Positions 31,995 to 41,036 of a stretch of DNA of 64,000 nucleotides are shown here, piece by piece; position 1 is the stretch's first letter, and every line of letters starts with the position of its first letter. Origin of the DNA: Actinomycetes bacterium (GTDB lineage Bacteria; Actinomycetota; Acidimicrobiia; Acidimicrobiales; Ilumatobacteraceae); contig JANYCT010000039.1 of assembly GCA_025360105.1 (NCBI GenBank), positions 1 to 64,000 of the forward strand. Reading direction: 5' to 3'. Under the pieces are notes generated by a model. It ran no database searches, was not told the origin of the DNA, and worked only from the letters and a program-made list of their open reading frames with translations. The translations under genes and the position numbers were made by a program.

Positions 31995-33680
31995 GTGTAC
32001 GACGACTGGGGCATCAGCGACGGCTACTTCGACGTGGCTGGCGATTGGCATGAGACCAGCACGATCACCCGCGACCGCCTGCGCGCCACCATGGGGACGC
32101 CCGAGCCTGGCCCACCGATGTGGTTCGTGCCCGTCGGAGACACCCACAGTCTGTGGGATCCGTGCCGCCTCGTACTCGAGGACGGCACGGTTCTCGGCGA
32201 GATCAACTCCTTGCCCGACGACCTCCCAATCGGGTATCACCGGTTGCATCCACTCGATGACAGTCCGATCACCCACCTCGTCGTGCACCCCGCCACGTGT
32301 CCGCCGGTTCCTTCGATGTGGGGGGTCGCGGCTCAGCTGTATGCACTGTGGAGCCCGAGCTCATGGGGCATTGGCGACCTGGCAGACCTCGCAACGTTGG
32401 CGCTGTCACTTCGCGCCGCCGGTGGCGAGGCGATCCTCAGCAGCCCGCTGCACCAGCCCGCTCCACCGAACCCCCAGGAACACAGTCCGTATTATCCCAG
32501 CAGCCGACGCGCATGGAACCCGATGCTCATCGCACTCGCCGATCCGCCACCGGCGAACATGCGCTGCGAACCCAGCGAGCTCATCAACCGCGATGCCGTC
32601 TGGACAGCAAAGCGTGCCGCGCTCGAGGAGCTGTGCGCGCGTTCCACCTCGCCCACACCCCTGCCGACATCGATCGCGTTGTGGAATGCGTTGTGCGACG
32701 AGTTCGGCCCAGAGTGGCAACAGTGGCCGCCCGACCTGCGGCGTTTTGATCTGGCCGTGTTGGCCGATCGCCTTCGCGACAACCGCGAGTTCGCGCAACG
32801 CGCCGGCTTTCATCAGTGGTGTCAAGACATCATCGGCGAACAGCTTGCGACGGTGCGCGCAAACACCAGCGCGCTGATCGGTGATCTCGCAGTTGGCTTT
32901 GCCCCGAACGGATCCGATGCGTGGGAGTTCCAGGACGTGCTTGCGCTCGATGTGAGAATCGGTGCGCCTCCCGATCCGTTCAACGCACTTGGGCAGGAAT
33001 GGGGCCTTCCGGCGTTCATACCGTGGCGGCTTCGGAACGCGAGGTACGAGCCGTTCATCGCCACATTGCGTGCGGCGTTTCGCAGCGTCGATGGTCTGCG
33101 CATCGATCACGTCATGGGGCTTTTTCGTCAGTATTGGGTGCCTGCGGGTATGCCCGCAGCGGAGGGCGCGTACGTCGTATTCCCCTCCGACGAGTTGCTG
33201 GCCATCGTCTGTCTCGAAGCCACGCGAGCCAGAGCGTTCGTGGTCGGCGAAGACCTTGGCACCGTTGCCGAAGGCGTCCGCGAGACGCTGACCGCACGAG
33301 CCATCGCGGGCACCCGCGTGTTGTGGTTCGAACTCGACCCGCCGACACGCTGGCCGATCGAAACGCTCGCCACCGTGACAACGCACGATCTGCCGACCAT
33401 CGCGGGCGTGTTGGGGGGAACCGACGGCGATACCGAACTGCTCGAGAGACTCCGCGCCGTCACCGACAGCACGGAAGTGAACGAGGTGATCGCGCACATC
33501 CACGCTGCCCTCATTGCCTCGCCGTCGGCGCTTCGTCTGATCTCGTTGGACGATGCGTGTGGCGTCATCGAGCGTCCAAATCGGCCGGGCACGGTTGGTG
33601 GCTCGAACTGGAGACGACGACTTCCTGTGTCGGTCGATGCGATCACGTTCCGAGCCGCACCCGAGGGCGAACATGATTGA
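31995..33680 (+). CDS. malQ: 4-alpha-glucanotransferase (GH77)
   Basis: 561 aa amylomaltase, shorter than E. coli MalQ (about 690). It disproportionates malto-oligosaccharides and links maltose and glycogen metabolism. The GH77 features SSWGIGDLADL, SPYYPSSRRAWNP, the nucleophile Asp in LRIDHVMGLFRQYW, the acid/base Glu in VVGEDLGTV and the third acidic residue in TTHDLPT are present. The GTG start at 31995 begins MYDDWGISDGYFD. It lies 126 bp after katG in a separate unit. Confidence 0.93.
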   Translation: MYDDWGISDGYFDVAGDWHETSTITRDRLRATMGTPEPGPPMWFVPVGDTHSLWDPCRLVLEDGTVLGEINSLPDDLPIGYHRLHPLDDSPITHLVVHPATCPPVPSMWGVAAQLYALWSPSSWGIGDLADLATLALSLRAAGGEAILSSPLHQPAPPNPQEHSPYYPSSRRAWNPMLIALADPPPANMRCEPSELINRDAVWTAKRAALEELCARSTSPTPLPTSIALWNALCDEFGPEWQQWPPDLRRFDLAVLADRLRDNREFAQRAGFHQWCQDIIGEQLATVRANTSALIGDLAVGFAPNGSDAWEFQDVLALDVRIGAPPDPFNALGQEWGLPAFIPWRLRNARYEPFIATLRAAFRSVDGLRIDHVMGLFRQYWVPAGMPAAEGAYVVFPSDELLAIVCLEATRARAFVVGEDLGTVAEGVRETLTARAIAGTRVLWFELDPPTRWPIETLATVTTHDLPTIAGVLGGTDGDTELLERLRAVTDSTEVNEVIAHIHAALIASPSALRLISLDDACGVIERPNRPGTVGGSNWRRRLPVSVDAITFRAAPEGEHD

Positions 33681-34269
33681 ATCCGCGACTCCCGATCCGC
33701 TCACCGGGTCTGCCGCTGGCTCCCCTACGGCGCCTGCGCGATGGTCGGGGCCGACCGCACGCCGGCCGAGCACGACCGCGGACATTCCAGATCCACCGCC
33801 GACGACGACTACAGAGCCGACCGGTTGGTTCAGACGCCATCGCCGGTCGTTCATCGTCTGGTTTGTGGTCGCAGCGGCGCTCGCGTTCCGGTTGTTGTCG
33901 TCAGGTGGAAGCGGACCCGACTTCACCTCGCTCAAGGTGGGAGATTGCCTCGACCTGCCCGATACGGCAACAATCGCCAAGCTCACCACGATCGACTGCA
34001 GCAGGCCACACACGCGCGAGGTCTTTGCAATCGGCGACACGAAGACGACAATCGCGATCAGTGCCACCGGAACGCAAAATCTCGCCGATCCTGAGATCGT
34101 GCGAATCTGCCGCACCGACGTGTCCCCGACGATTCTCACCGCACTTGCGGCGACTGCTGACGCGCAGGCCGGTTACCTGATTGCAGGTAGCCGTACGGGT
34201 CGAGTGGCGTGCGTTGTGGTCACACCCAGCCGCACGAGTTCGCTGATCGCCGAGGCCACGGGTCAGTAG
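33673..34269 (+). CDS. Membrane protein with septum-formation-like extracytoplasmic domain
   Basis: 198 aa; ATG 33673 overlaps the malQ end by 8 bp. Residues 1-55 are Pro/Thr-rich and cytoplasmic. One TM (FIVWFVVAAALAFRLL, near residues 60-77) leads to an outside domain of about 120 residues whose VGDCLDL...TIDCSRPHTREVFAIG block matches the Septum_form type (paired Cys, C-S-x-P-H). Two further Cys (ICRTD, VACVV) could form a second disulphide. Related actinobacterial proteins are poorly characterised. No link with malQ beyond position is evident. Confidence 0.75.
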   Translation: MIESATPDPLTGSAAGSPTAPARWSGPTARRPSTTADIPDPPPTTTTEPTGWFRRHRRSFIVWFVVAAALAFRLLSSGGSGPDFTSLKVGDCLDLPDTATIAKLTTIDCSRPHTREVFAIGDTKTTIAISATGTQNLADPEIVRICRTDVSPTILTALAATADAQAGYLIAGSRTGRVACVVVTPSRTSSLIAEATGQ

Positions 34270-34296
34270 GCCACACGAGTCGCAATGCGGCGATCG

Positions 34297-34379
34297 TGCC
34301 CGAGGTGGGACTCGAACCCACACGTTGTTGCCAACAAAGGATTTTGAGTCCTCCGCGTCTGCCATTCCGCCACTCGGGC
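34297..34379 (-). tRNA. tRNA-Leu (anticodon CAA)
   Basis: On the minus strand the acceptor stem GCCCGAG/CTCGGGC, the anticodon stem GAGGA/TCCTT with loop CTCAAAA (anticodon CAA), a long variable arm (TTGTTGGCAACAA) and the T arm GTGGGTTCGAGTCCCAC form a complete class II tRNA. Discriminator A is at 34297 and CCA is not encoded. It reads UUG codons. Confidence 0.96.
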
Positions 34380-34449
34380 AAGTTGCGACGACAGTGTAAC
34401 CAGTGACCTCGCTCGCTGACACGGTTGATGACACGGCTCGCTCACACGC

Positions 34450-34487
34450 GCAACACTTCCGTGTTGCTACCCGCGGGTAGCAACACG
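34450..34487 (+). promoter_or_regulatory. Perfect palindrome with competing hairpins upstream of the fab operon
   Basis: A 28-bp perfect palindrome spans 34460-34487 (left half CGTGTTGCTACCCG). Its left arm GTGTTGC (34461-34467) can also pair with GCAACAC at 34450-34456 across a TTCC loop. The element starts 98 bp and ends 71 bp upstream of fabD. It may be an operator for a fatty-acid regulator (mycobacterial fab operons are controlled by such sites) or a pair of mutually exclusive leader hairpins. Confidence 0.6.
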
Positions 34488-34557
34488 TGGGGGTAGTCAA
34501 CCGTCTAGCCTCTCGGCCCAAGGGGGAAACCCACACGAGGAGACCGAACACCGAATC

Positions 34558-35733
34558 ATGCTTGCCTTCACCTTCCCCGGCCAGGGTTCACAACGGCCGG
34601 GCATGGGCCGCCCGTGGGCAGATCACGAGAGCTGGGAGCTCGTCGAGGAAGCGTCCGAGTACGCCGACCGCGACGTTGCCCGACTGCTACTCAATGCCGA
34701 CGCGGAAGAGCTTCGCGATACTCGCAATGCACAACTCACCACCTTCGTCTCCAGCCTGATGGTGCTCGACGCGGTCGAGCGTCTCGGCTTCGAACCCAGT
34801 TTCTGCGCAGGTCACAGTCTGGGCGAATACACAGCGCTGACCGCCAGCGGCGCCTTGAGCTTCGAAGACGGAGTCCGCCTGGTCTCCGAACGCGCCGATG
34901 CCATGCATCAGGCCGGACTCGACAATCCGGGAACGATGGCCGCCGTCCTCGGCCTCGACGATGATCAAGTTGAAATTGCCTGTCGCCGCGCCGACAGCGA
35001 TGTGTGGGTCGCCAACTTCAATGCTCCCGGCCAAGTTGTCATTGCCGGTTCGCCCGAAGGCGTTGCCGCCGCCAGCTTGGTCGCCAAAGAGCTCGGCGCC
35101 AAAAAGGTCATGCCCTTGCATGTCAGCGGCGCGTTCCACACGCCGTACATGGCGCCAGCGCGCGATCGTCTCCGTAAAGCCATTGCCGAGGCCAACCCGC
35201 GCGACACAGAGGTACCCGTGGTGTCCAATGTCGATTCCCTGGCACACAACACGGGGCAAGCGTGGGCCAGCCTGTTGTCGGCCCAGCTCAGCAGCCCTGT
35301 CCGCTGGAAGCACTGCCTGCTGAAACTTGCCGAACTGGGCGTCAACGGTTTCGCCGAACTCGGGCCCGGCGGCGTGCTCACCGGCATGGCCAAGCGCACC
35401 GTCGATTCGGCGCGCACGATTTCGGTGTCGACGCCCGAAGACCTCGACAAGCTCATCGATTGGCTCACTACCGGATCGCCGCGAGCAGCGGCGCAATTCG
35501 AGGGCGAGCACCTGTTTGCCGTTGAACGCCTCGTGGTCAGCCCAGCTGCCGGTGTCTTCATGCCACTCGCAAACGTCGCCGATGGCAGCACTATCACCGT
35601 CGGCATGGTGCTGGGCCACATCGGCAACACCGAAGTCCGTTCGCCGTTTGCGGGGATCCTGCAGAGCTACATCGCCGTGCAGGGCGAGCGAATCACGTTG
35701 CGCCAACCCATCGCCTGGCTGAGGACGGTCTGA
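34558..35733 (+). CDS. fabD: Malonyl-CoA:ACP transacylase with C-terminal lipoyl/biotinyl-like barrel
   Basis: 391 aa; usual FabD is about 310. Residues 1-310 are a complete transacylase: FPGQGSQ, nucleophile Ser87 in GHSLGEY, Arg in the GVRLVSERADAM region, His194 in SGAFHTPYM, and the oxyanion GQGS loop. It loads malonyl units onto ACP. Residues about 322-391 form an extra domain (AGVFMPLANVADGSTITVGM, then VRSPFAGILQ and GERITLRQPIAWL) with the beta-barrel pattern of biotinyl/lipoyl domains but without the modified Lys hairpin. It is the first gene of fabD-H-G-acpP-F; fabH follows after 1 bp. Confidence 0.94.
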   Translation: MLAFTFPGQGSQRPGMGRPWADHESWELVEEASEYADRDVARLLLNADAEELRDTRNAQLTTFVSSLMVLDAVERLGFEPSFCAGHSLGEYTALTASGALSFEDGVRLVSERADAMHQAGLDNPGTMAAVLGLDDDQVEIACRRADSDVWVANFNAPGQVVIAGSPEGVAAASLVAKELGAKKVMPLHVSGAFHTPYMAPARDRLRKAIAEANPRDTEVPVVSNVDSLAHNTGQAWASLLSAQLSSPVRWKHCLLKLAELGVNGFAELGPGGVLTGMAKRTVDSARTISVSTPEDLDKLIDWLTTGSPRAAAQFEGEHLFAVERLVVSPAAGVFMPLANVADGSTITVGMVLGHIGNTEVRSPFAGILQSYIAVQGERITLRQPIAWLRTV

Positions 35734-35734
35734 C

Positions 35735-36691
35735 ATGCCCACGATCCCGCAGCGCGTACGCGGCGCCGTCATCACCGGTTGGGGCTCGGCATTGCCCCCG
35801 AAGGTACTCACGAATACTGATCTCGAAGGCATGTTCGAGACCAACGATCAATGGATCATCGATCGGACGGGAATCCACGAACGTCATGTGGGTGGCACGA
35901 CCGCGGGGCTGTCCATCGAGTCCGGACGGCGCGCCCTCGACATGTCAGGGGTCGATCCCGCCGAGATCGATGCGCTGATCCTCGCGACCACCACACCCGA
36001 CCGCACCGTGCCGGCCACGTCGGCCACCGTGCAGCACGAACTCGGTCTGCGTTGCGGTGCCTTTGACGTGAACGCTGCGTGCTCAGGCTTCATGTACGCG
36101 CTCGTCACCGCGCACGGGCTCATCGCAATGGGCGCCAACAAGGTGCTCGTCATTGGCACAGACACGCTGGCGCGCATCACCGATTGGACCGACCGCAACA
36201 CCGCGATCCTCTTCGCCGACGGCTCCGGAGCTGCCGTGCTCGAACATGTGCCTGGCCCCGGACAGTTGCTCGGCTGGGATCTCGATGCCGATGGCAGCGC
36301 CGAGCGCTTCCTTTACGCCGAGGTTGGCGGCTTCATCCAGATGGAGGGCAAGGAAGTCTTCCGCCGCGCGGTGCGCATCATGGTGGACTCCGCAACCAAG
36401 TCGATGAACCATGCCGGCGTGACAGCCGACGACATTGCGCTGGTCGTGCCGCATCAGGCGAACATTCGCATCATCGAGGCAGCGTGCAATCGCCTCGGCG
36501 TCCCGATGGAGCGTGCCGCCACGGTGCTGCACTACACGGGTAACACGTCCTCGGCGTCGATCCCGTTGGCCATGAACGCTGCGCTCGATGCGGGTCGCGT
36601 CAAGGCCGGCGACCTCATCCTGCTCGTTGGTTTCGGCGCCGGTATGACCGCCGCGAGCGCGGTGCTGCGCTGGGGTGGCGACGAGCAATGA
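35735..36691 (+). CDS. fabH: Beta-ketoacyl-ACP synthase III
   Basis: 318 aa. It starts fatty-acid chains by condensing an acyl-CoA with malonyl-ACP. The catalytic triad is visible: Cys in NAACSGFMYAL (about 113), His in VPHQANIRI and Asn in HYTGNTSSAS. GGFIQMEGKEVFRRAV and the C-terminal LLVGFGAGMT glycine loop are typical. Substrate preference (acetyl or branched starters) cannot be told. It overlaps fabG by ATGA. Confidence 0.96.
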   Translation: MPTIPQRVRGAVITGWGSALPPKVLTNTDLEGMFETNDQWIIDRTGIHERHVGGTTAGLSIESGRRALDMSGVDPAEIDALILATTTPDRTVPATSATVQHELGLRCGAFDVNAACSGFMYALVTAHGLIAMGANKVLVIGTDTLARITDWTDRNTAILFADGSGAAVLEHVPGPGQLLGWDLDADGSAERFLYAEVGGFIQMEGKEVFRRAVRIMVDSATKSMNHAGVTADDIALVVPHQANIRIIEAACNRLGVPMERAATVLHYTGNTSSASIPLAMNAALDAGRVKAGDLILLVGFGAGMTAASAVLRWGGDEQ

Positions 36692-37392
36692 GTCGCACCG
36701 TCCTGATCACCGGCGGCTCGAAGGGCATCGGTCTTGCGTGTGCGCATCGCTTTGCCGCGCTCGGCGACAACGTGGTCGTCACCTACAACACCACTCCCCC
36801 TCCCGAGGGCTTCGCGAGCGTCCGCTGCGACGTCACGTCCGTCGGAGATGTCGACTCCGCTTTCGCCTTCGCCGAAGAGCGATTCGGCCCCGTGCAGGTC
36901 TTGGTCTCGAACGCCGGCCTTACCAACGACGGCCTGCTGTTGCGGATGAACGAGCAGGCGTTCACCAGCGTCGTCGACGCCAACCTCACCGCCGCATACC
37001 GTGTTGCCAAACGCGCCACGCAGGGCATGTTGCGCGCCCGTGCAGGGCGGATGATCTTCATGTCATCGGTCGTGGGCCTTCTGGGCTCGGCGGGACAGGC
37101 CAACTACGCGGCGAGCAAGGCAGGGCTGGTGGGCCTTGCCCGTTCCCTTGCGCGCGAGCTCGGTTCGCGTAATATCACCTGCAATGTCGTGGCACCGGGT
37201 CCCGTGGCCACCGACATGACGGCTGCGCTCGGCGAGAAACGTCTCACCGAGCTCACCGAAGCAGTACCGCTCGGACGAATGGCAACGCCAGAGGAAGTCG
37301 CTGGAGTCGTGGTGTTTCTGGCCTCCGACGATGCCGCGTACATCACCGGCGCCGTCATCCCCGTCGATGGCGGCCTCGGCATGGGCCACTAA
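36688..37392 (+). CDS. fabG: 3-oxoacyl-ACP reductase (SDR family)
   Basis: 234 aa NADPH-dependent short-chain dehydrogenase. The cofactor motif is [10 protein letters not shown], the NAG motif is VSNAGLT, and the catalytic Ser-Tyr-Lys is MSSVVG...NYAASKAG. The C-terminal [12 protein letters not shown] is the usual FabG end. It reduces 3-oxoacyl-ACP in the elongation cycle. Its operon position between fabH and acpP supports FabG over other SDRs. Confidence 0.95.
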   Translation: MSRTVLITGGSKGIGLACAHRFAALGDNVVVTYNTTPPPEGFASVRCDVTSVGDVDSAFAFAEERFGPVQVLVSNAGLTNDGLLLRMNEQAFTSVVDANLTAAYRVAKRATQGMLRARAGRMIFMSSVVGLLGSAGQANYAASKAGLVGLARSLARELGSRNITCNVVAPGPVATDMTAALGEKRLTELTEAVPLGRMATPEEVAGVVVFLASDDAAYITGAVIPVDGGLGMGH

Positions 37393-37447
37393 CTCAGCCA
37401 GGCGCCCGTCAACAACATCAACCCATCTCAACCAACCAAGAACAGCA

Positions 37448-37696
37448 ATGGAGAACACAGTGGATCAGGAAAAGTTCGATCGCTTCAAGAAGTGTGCCGT
37501 CGATGTGCTGTCGGTCTCGGCCGATCAGGTCGTGCCCGAGGCCAAGTTCGCCGATGACCTCGATGCCGACAGCCTCGACCTCGTCGAGTTGGTGATGGCG
37601 CTCGAAGAGGAGTTCGGTGTAGAGGTTCCCGAAGAGGAACTCGAAGGCATCGAGACCGTCGGCCAGGCGTACGACCTGGTTGTCGGCAAGCTCTAA
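37448..37696 (+). CDS. acpP: Acyl carrier protein
   Basis: 82 aa, acidic. The phosphopantetheine attachment Ser lies in [20 protein letters not shown] (Ser near residue 42). The ATG at 37448 gives [15 protein letters not shown]; a GTG four codons later is an alternative. An AAGAACAGCAATGG context gives only a weak ribosome binding site. Its TAA overlaps the fabF ATG by one base. It carries all intermediates of the FAS-II cycle encoded around it. Confidence 0.95.
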   Translation: MENTVDQEKFDRFKKCAVDVLSVSADQVVPEAKFADDLDADSLDLVELVMALEEEFGVEVPEEELEGIETVGQAYDLVVGKL

Positions 37697-38880
37697 TGCA
37701 AGGGGGTGGACGGCGCGTCGCCATCACCGGCTACGGAGTGGTCGCGCCCTGCGGAATGGGTAGAGCTGCGTTTTGGCAGGGCCTTCTCGGCCCTGCCACG
37801 ACCGGCACCAAATCAATCACGTTTGCCGACTGGGATCCGTCGCCGTACTACGCCAGTCCCAAGGAATCGCGGCGCGCCGACGCGGTAGAACAATTCGCCG
37901 TGGCCTCAGCTGCCGAGGCGTTCGAGCACGCCGGTCGCCCCGACGTCGACCCACGCCGTTTCGGTGTCGTTTACGGCACCGGTATCGGCGGTCTGCGCAC
38001 ACTCGAAGAGCAGGTGGAACTGCGCCTCACCAAAGGAGAGCGCCGAGTCTCACCGTTCCTCGTCCCGATGATGATGGGCAACGCGTCCGGCGCTGCGATC
38101 TCGATGCGCTACGGCCTGCAAGGCCCCAACGAGACCATCTGCACGGCGTGTGCAGCCGCCACGCACGCCATTGGCTACGCGGCCCGCCTGATCACCTGGG
38201 GTCGTTGCGATGCCATGGTCACCGGCGGCTCCGAAGCAGCCGCAACGCTCACCTCGCTCGCAGGCTTCTCTAACATGACCGCGTTGTCCTCCAGCGGGGC
38301 GAGCAAGCCCTTCGACATCACGCGCGACGGTTTCGTGATGGGCGAGGGTTCGGCCACGTTCATCCTCGAAGCTTGGGAGGTCGCGGAAGCTCGCGGCGCC
38401 ACCATCTATGGCGAGATCCTCGGCGCGGCAAGCACCGCCGACGCTCATCACATCACCGCCCCCGCCCCCGGCGGAACCGGAGCCATCCACTGCATGAGCC
38501 TGGCGCTCGACGATGCGGGTCTGTCACCGGCCGACATCCGCCAGATCAACGCGCACGGCACCTCGACCCCGCTCAACGACGCGGCCGAGGCCGAAGCTGT
38601 TCACACCGTGTTCGGCCCGCAGAGCCCACCGATGACCAGCATCAAGGGTGTCACCGGCCATCCGCTCGGTGCTGCCGGCGCGCTCGAGGCTGCAGCCGTG
38701 CTGTTGTCGATGGAGCACAACCTCATTCCCCCCACGGCCGGCACCACGCAACTGTCCGACGACATGCTCGTCGACATCGTCATGGGTCAGCCGCGGGCTT
38801 GGGAGCCAGGCCCGACGATCTCGAACAACTTCGGTTTCGGCGGCCACAACGGCTCGGTCATCATCGGCACCGGCCCCTGA
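37696..38880 (+). CDS. fabF: Beta-ketoacyl-ACP synthase II
   Basis: 394 aa elongating condensing enzyme. Catalytic Cys in TICTACAAATHAIG, His in NAHGTSTPLND and His in KGVTGHPLGAAGA form the expected Cys-His-His triad. GFVMGEGSATFILE and NNFGFGGHNGS near the C-terminus are family features. TAATG overlap with acpP couples their translation. It is the last gene of the operon; no enoyl reductase (fabI) or acetyl-CoA carboxylase gene is nearby. Confidence 0.96.
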   Translation: MQGGGRRVAITGYGVVAPCGMGRAAFWQGLLGPATTGTKSITFADWDPSPYYASPKESRRADAVEQFAVASAAEAFEHAGRPDVDPRRFGVVYGTGIGGLRTLEEQVELRLTKGERRVSPFLVPMMMGNASGAAISMRYGLQGPNETICTACAAATHAIGYAARLITWGRCDAMVTGGSEAAATLTSLAGFSNMTALSSSGASKPFDITRDGFVMGEGSATFILEAWEVAEARGATIYGEILGAASTADAHHITAPAPGGTGAIHCMSLALDDAGLSPADIRQINAHGTSTPLNDAAEAEAVHTVFGPQSPPMTSIKGVTGHPLGAAGALEAAAVLLSMEHNLIPPTAGTTQLSDDMLVDIVMGQPRAWEPGPTISNNFGFGGHNGSVIIGTGP

Positions 38881-38894
38881 CGCCACGCACACCC

Positions 38895-38941
38895 GTCGTG
38901 AATGCTCAGCGCACGTCTACCGTGCGGCCAGCATTCATGAC
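38895..38941. terminator. Bidirectional hairpin between fabF and the convergent hydrolase gene
   Basis: Outer arms 38895-38906 (GTCGTGAATGCT) and 38930-38941 pair with one mismatch. Inner arms GCACG (38911-38915) and CGTGC (38921-38925) extend the stem. It occupies most of the 70-bp gap between two convergent genes, as expected for a shared terminator. There is no T-run. Confidence 0.6.
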
Positions 38942-38950
38942 AGCGGCATG

Positions 38951-39901
38951 TCAACCCAGATCGGCGAGCACACGGCGACAATGCGACATCATCGTCGTTC
39001 CGCCGTGGCCTTCGTCGTCGACGACGATCAGCTCGCTTCCCGGCCACGCCTGATGGATCCTCCACGGTGCGTCGAGCGGGCTGCTCACGTCGAGTCGCCC
39101 GTGGATGAGCCAACCCGGAATGCCTGCCAAGCGGTGGGCGCTGCGGACGATTTCGTCGTCGACAAGCCACGAGTCGTGACGCCAACAGTGCGTCACCTGG
39201 CGAGCGAAGGCAAGGCGAAACCTCGGATCGTCATATCGAGGGTTCGCCGAGGCACCGGGCGTCGTAGCCACGTGGGCATCCTCCCAGCGACACCACGCCA
39301 CGGCCGCTGGCTCATGCACCGCCGGATCAGGGTGCATGAGGAGTTCGTTGTAAGCATCGACCAGACGCATACCGCGCAGCTCGGCGGGGATGTGATCGCG
39401 GAACTGGTGCCATTCGGCGGGAAAGAACCGACCGACATCCACCGTCAACCAATCGATGTCCGCTGACGTGCCTGTACTCACGGCCGCAACAACGACCGCT
39501 GTCACCCGATCGGGGTGCCGCTCGGCGTAGGTGAGACCGAGCACCGATCCCCACGACAAACCGAAGACGATCCATTTGTCGATGCCGAGGTGACGGCGCA
39601 ACTGCTCGATGTCGGCAATGTGGTGGTTCATGTCGATTGCCGCCCAGTTCACGCCGCCGTCGCCCGCGTTGGGCGTGCTCGTGCCAGCCGAACGCTGATC
39701 GAGTAGGACAACACGATGGCGCTCGAGATCGAAGGGTGTTCGCGCCCCAAGCACGCAGCCCGAACCCGGCCCGCCATGCAGGTAGATCACCGGGACACCG
39801 TCGGGCCGGCCGAGTTGTTCGTAGTACAGCATGTGGCCGTCACCCACGTCGAGCATCCCTGCGTCGAACGGCTCGGGAACCTCCGCTGCGTGCACGCTCA
39901 C
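38951..39901 (-). CDS. Proline iminopeptidase-like alpha/beta hydrolase
   Basis: 316 aa. The S33 family features are the oxyanion motif YLHGGPGSG, DQRSAGTS (usually DQRGxGxS), the nucleophile in FGLSWGSVLGL, the acid in HGRLDVSSP and the His in DDEGHGG. Members release N-terminal proline from peptides, though some have other ester or amide substrates. It could complete peptide use after Opp import, but it is not linked to that operon. It is followed on the same strand by no close gene; fabZ lies 15 bp upstream. Confidence 0.88.
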   Translation of the reverse strand: MSVHAAEVPEPFDAGMLDVGDGHMLYYEQLGRPDGVPVIYLHGGPGSGCVLGARTPFDLERHRVVLLDQRSAGTSTPNAGDGGVNWAAIDMNHHIADIEQLRRHLGIDKWIVFGLSWGSVLGLTYAERHPDRVTAVVVAAVSTGTSADIDWLTVDVGRFFPAEWHQFRDHIPAELRGMRLVDAYNELLMHPDPAVHEPAAVAWCRWEDAHVATTPGASANPRYDDPRFRLAFARQVTHCWRHDSWLVDDEIVRSAHRLAGIPGWLIHGRLDVSSPLDAPWRIHQAWPGSELIVVDDEGHGGTTMMSHCRRVLADLG

Positions 39902-39916
39902 GTCGCGCGCCGACCG

Positions 39917-40345
39917 CTACGCGTTGACGAGCACGAACATCAGCTCGCATTCGCACGCGGTTTCACCGTTGAGCAAGGCCTTGCCGGTTCCCTTGCCCGC
40001 GCGAGCGGACATGCGACCCAGCTGCACGGACAACTCGAGCGTGTCTCCGGGCACCACCTGACGGCGAAAGCGAGCACCGTCGAGGCCGCCGAACAACGGG
40101 AGCTTGCCGGCGAAACGCTCGTCGGTCAGCACCGCGATCGCGCCGACTTGGGCAATGGCCTCACACATCAACACGCCGGGCAGCGTGGGGCGGCCAGGGA
40201 AGTGTCCGGCGAAGAACCACTCGTCACCGGCGAGGTGCCACAGGCCGGTGGCGCTGAGGCCCGGCTCGAGGGCCGTGATTTCATCGACGAACAGAAACGG
40301 TGGTCGGTGGGCGATGACGTCGGCGGGCCGTGGAAACGGAGTCAT
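39917..40345 (-). CDS. fabZ: 3-hydroxyacyl-ACP dehydratase FabZ-like
   Basis: 142 aa single hot-dog domain. HRPPFLFVDEI and GHFPGRPTLPGVLMCEAIAQVG carry the catalytic His and Glu. The length fits FabZ. It would dehydrate 3-hydroxyacyl-ACP and so supply the step absent from the nearby fabDHG-acpP-fabF operon, which lies on the other strand 1 kb away. Its ATG overlaps the bcp stop as ATGA, so it is expressed with the peroxiredoxin. Confidence 0.9.
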   Translation of the reverse strand: MTPFPRPADVIAHRPPFLFVDEITALEPGLSATGLWHLAGDEWFFAGHFPGRPTLPGVLMCEAIAQVGAIAVLTDERFAGKLPLFGGLDGARFRRQVVPGDTLELSVQLGRMSARAGKGTGKALLNGETACECELMFVLVNA

Positions 40346-40806
40346 GCTCCGAGCGCCTGGAGCAGCTTGACAGGTGTGTCCTTCGGGCTGATCTTGTACC
40401 AGGCGTTCTCGACCGCGCCATCGGCATCGATGAGGAACGCGGAGCGCTCGATGCCCATGTAGGAGCGACCGTAGTTCTGCTTCTGCTTCCAGACGCCGAA
40501 CGCCTCGGCAAGTTCATGGTCCACGTCGGCGAGCAGCGGATACGGCAGCGAGTTCTTGTCGGCGAACTTCTTTTGCGACGCTGGCTTGTCGGGACTGACA
40601 CCGATGATCTGCGTGCCGCCGACCTGGCCGACGACGTCGCGCAGCGCGCAGGCCTGCTGGGTGCATCCGGGAGTGGACGCCTTTGGGTAGAAAAAGATCA
40701 GCGCTCGCTGGCCGCGCAGACCCGCCCAATCAAATGCAGTTCCGTCCTGATCAAGCAGGTCGGCAACGGGGGCGATATCACCAGGAGTGAGCATGTGCGG
40801 AGACAT
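40342..40806 (-). CDS. bcp: Thioredoxin-dependent peroxiredoxin (Bcp/PrxQ)
   Basis: About 154 aa. The peroxidatic Cys and a resolving Cys five residues on are in STPGCTQQACALRD, the atypical 2-Cys PrxQ arrangement. FFYPKASTPG and GVSPDKPASQKKFADK are typical. It reduces hydroperoxides with thioredoxin. Start ATG 40806 or the in-frame ATG 40794 both fit; the longer upstream frame is rejected as non-coding. It is first of a bcp-fabZ pair. Confidence 0.93.
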   Translation of the reverse strand: MSPHMLTPGDIAPVADLLDQDGTAFDWAGLRGQRALIFFYPKASTPGCTQQACALRDVVGQVGGTQIIGVSPDKPASQKKFADKNSLPYPLLADVDHELAEAFGVWKQKQNYGRSYMGIERSAFLIDADGAVENAWYKISPKDTPVKLLQALGA

Positions 40807-41036
40807 TAGCGCGCCCCGCCGGACGCTCGCGAGAACCACTCCACATGGCTTCGTTGACCGCATCTTTGTTCGAGTTCGATCAACTTCGAACGCGTTCTGT
40901 GGTCTCACTACGAAGCGTGACCAACATTTCCGAATCCTTTTCGGTTGCTTTTCCTTGCGCACGCCGAGCGATCGTGTTAGACATACTCCCGTTGGCAAGG
41001 GGCGATGCTCCTGAATCAGGTGAGGAGGTCAGGAAA

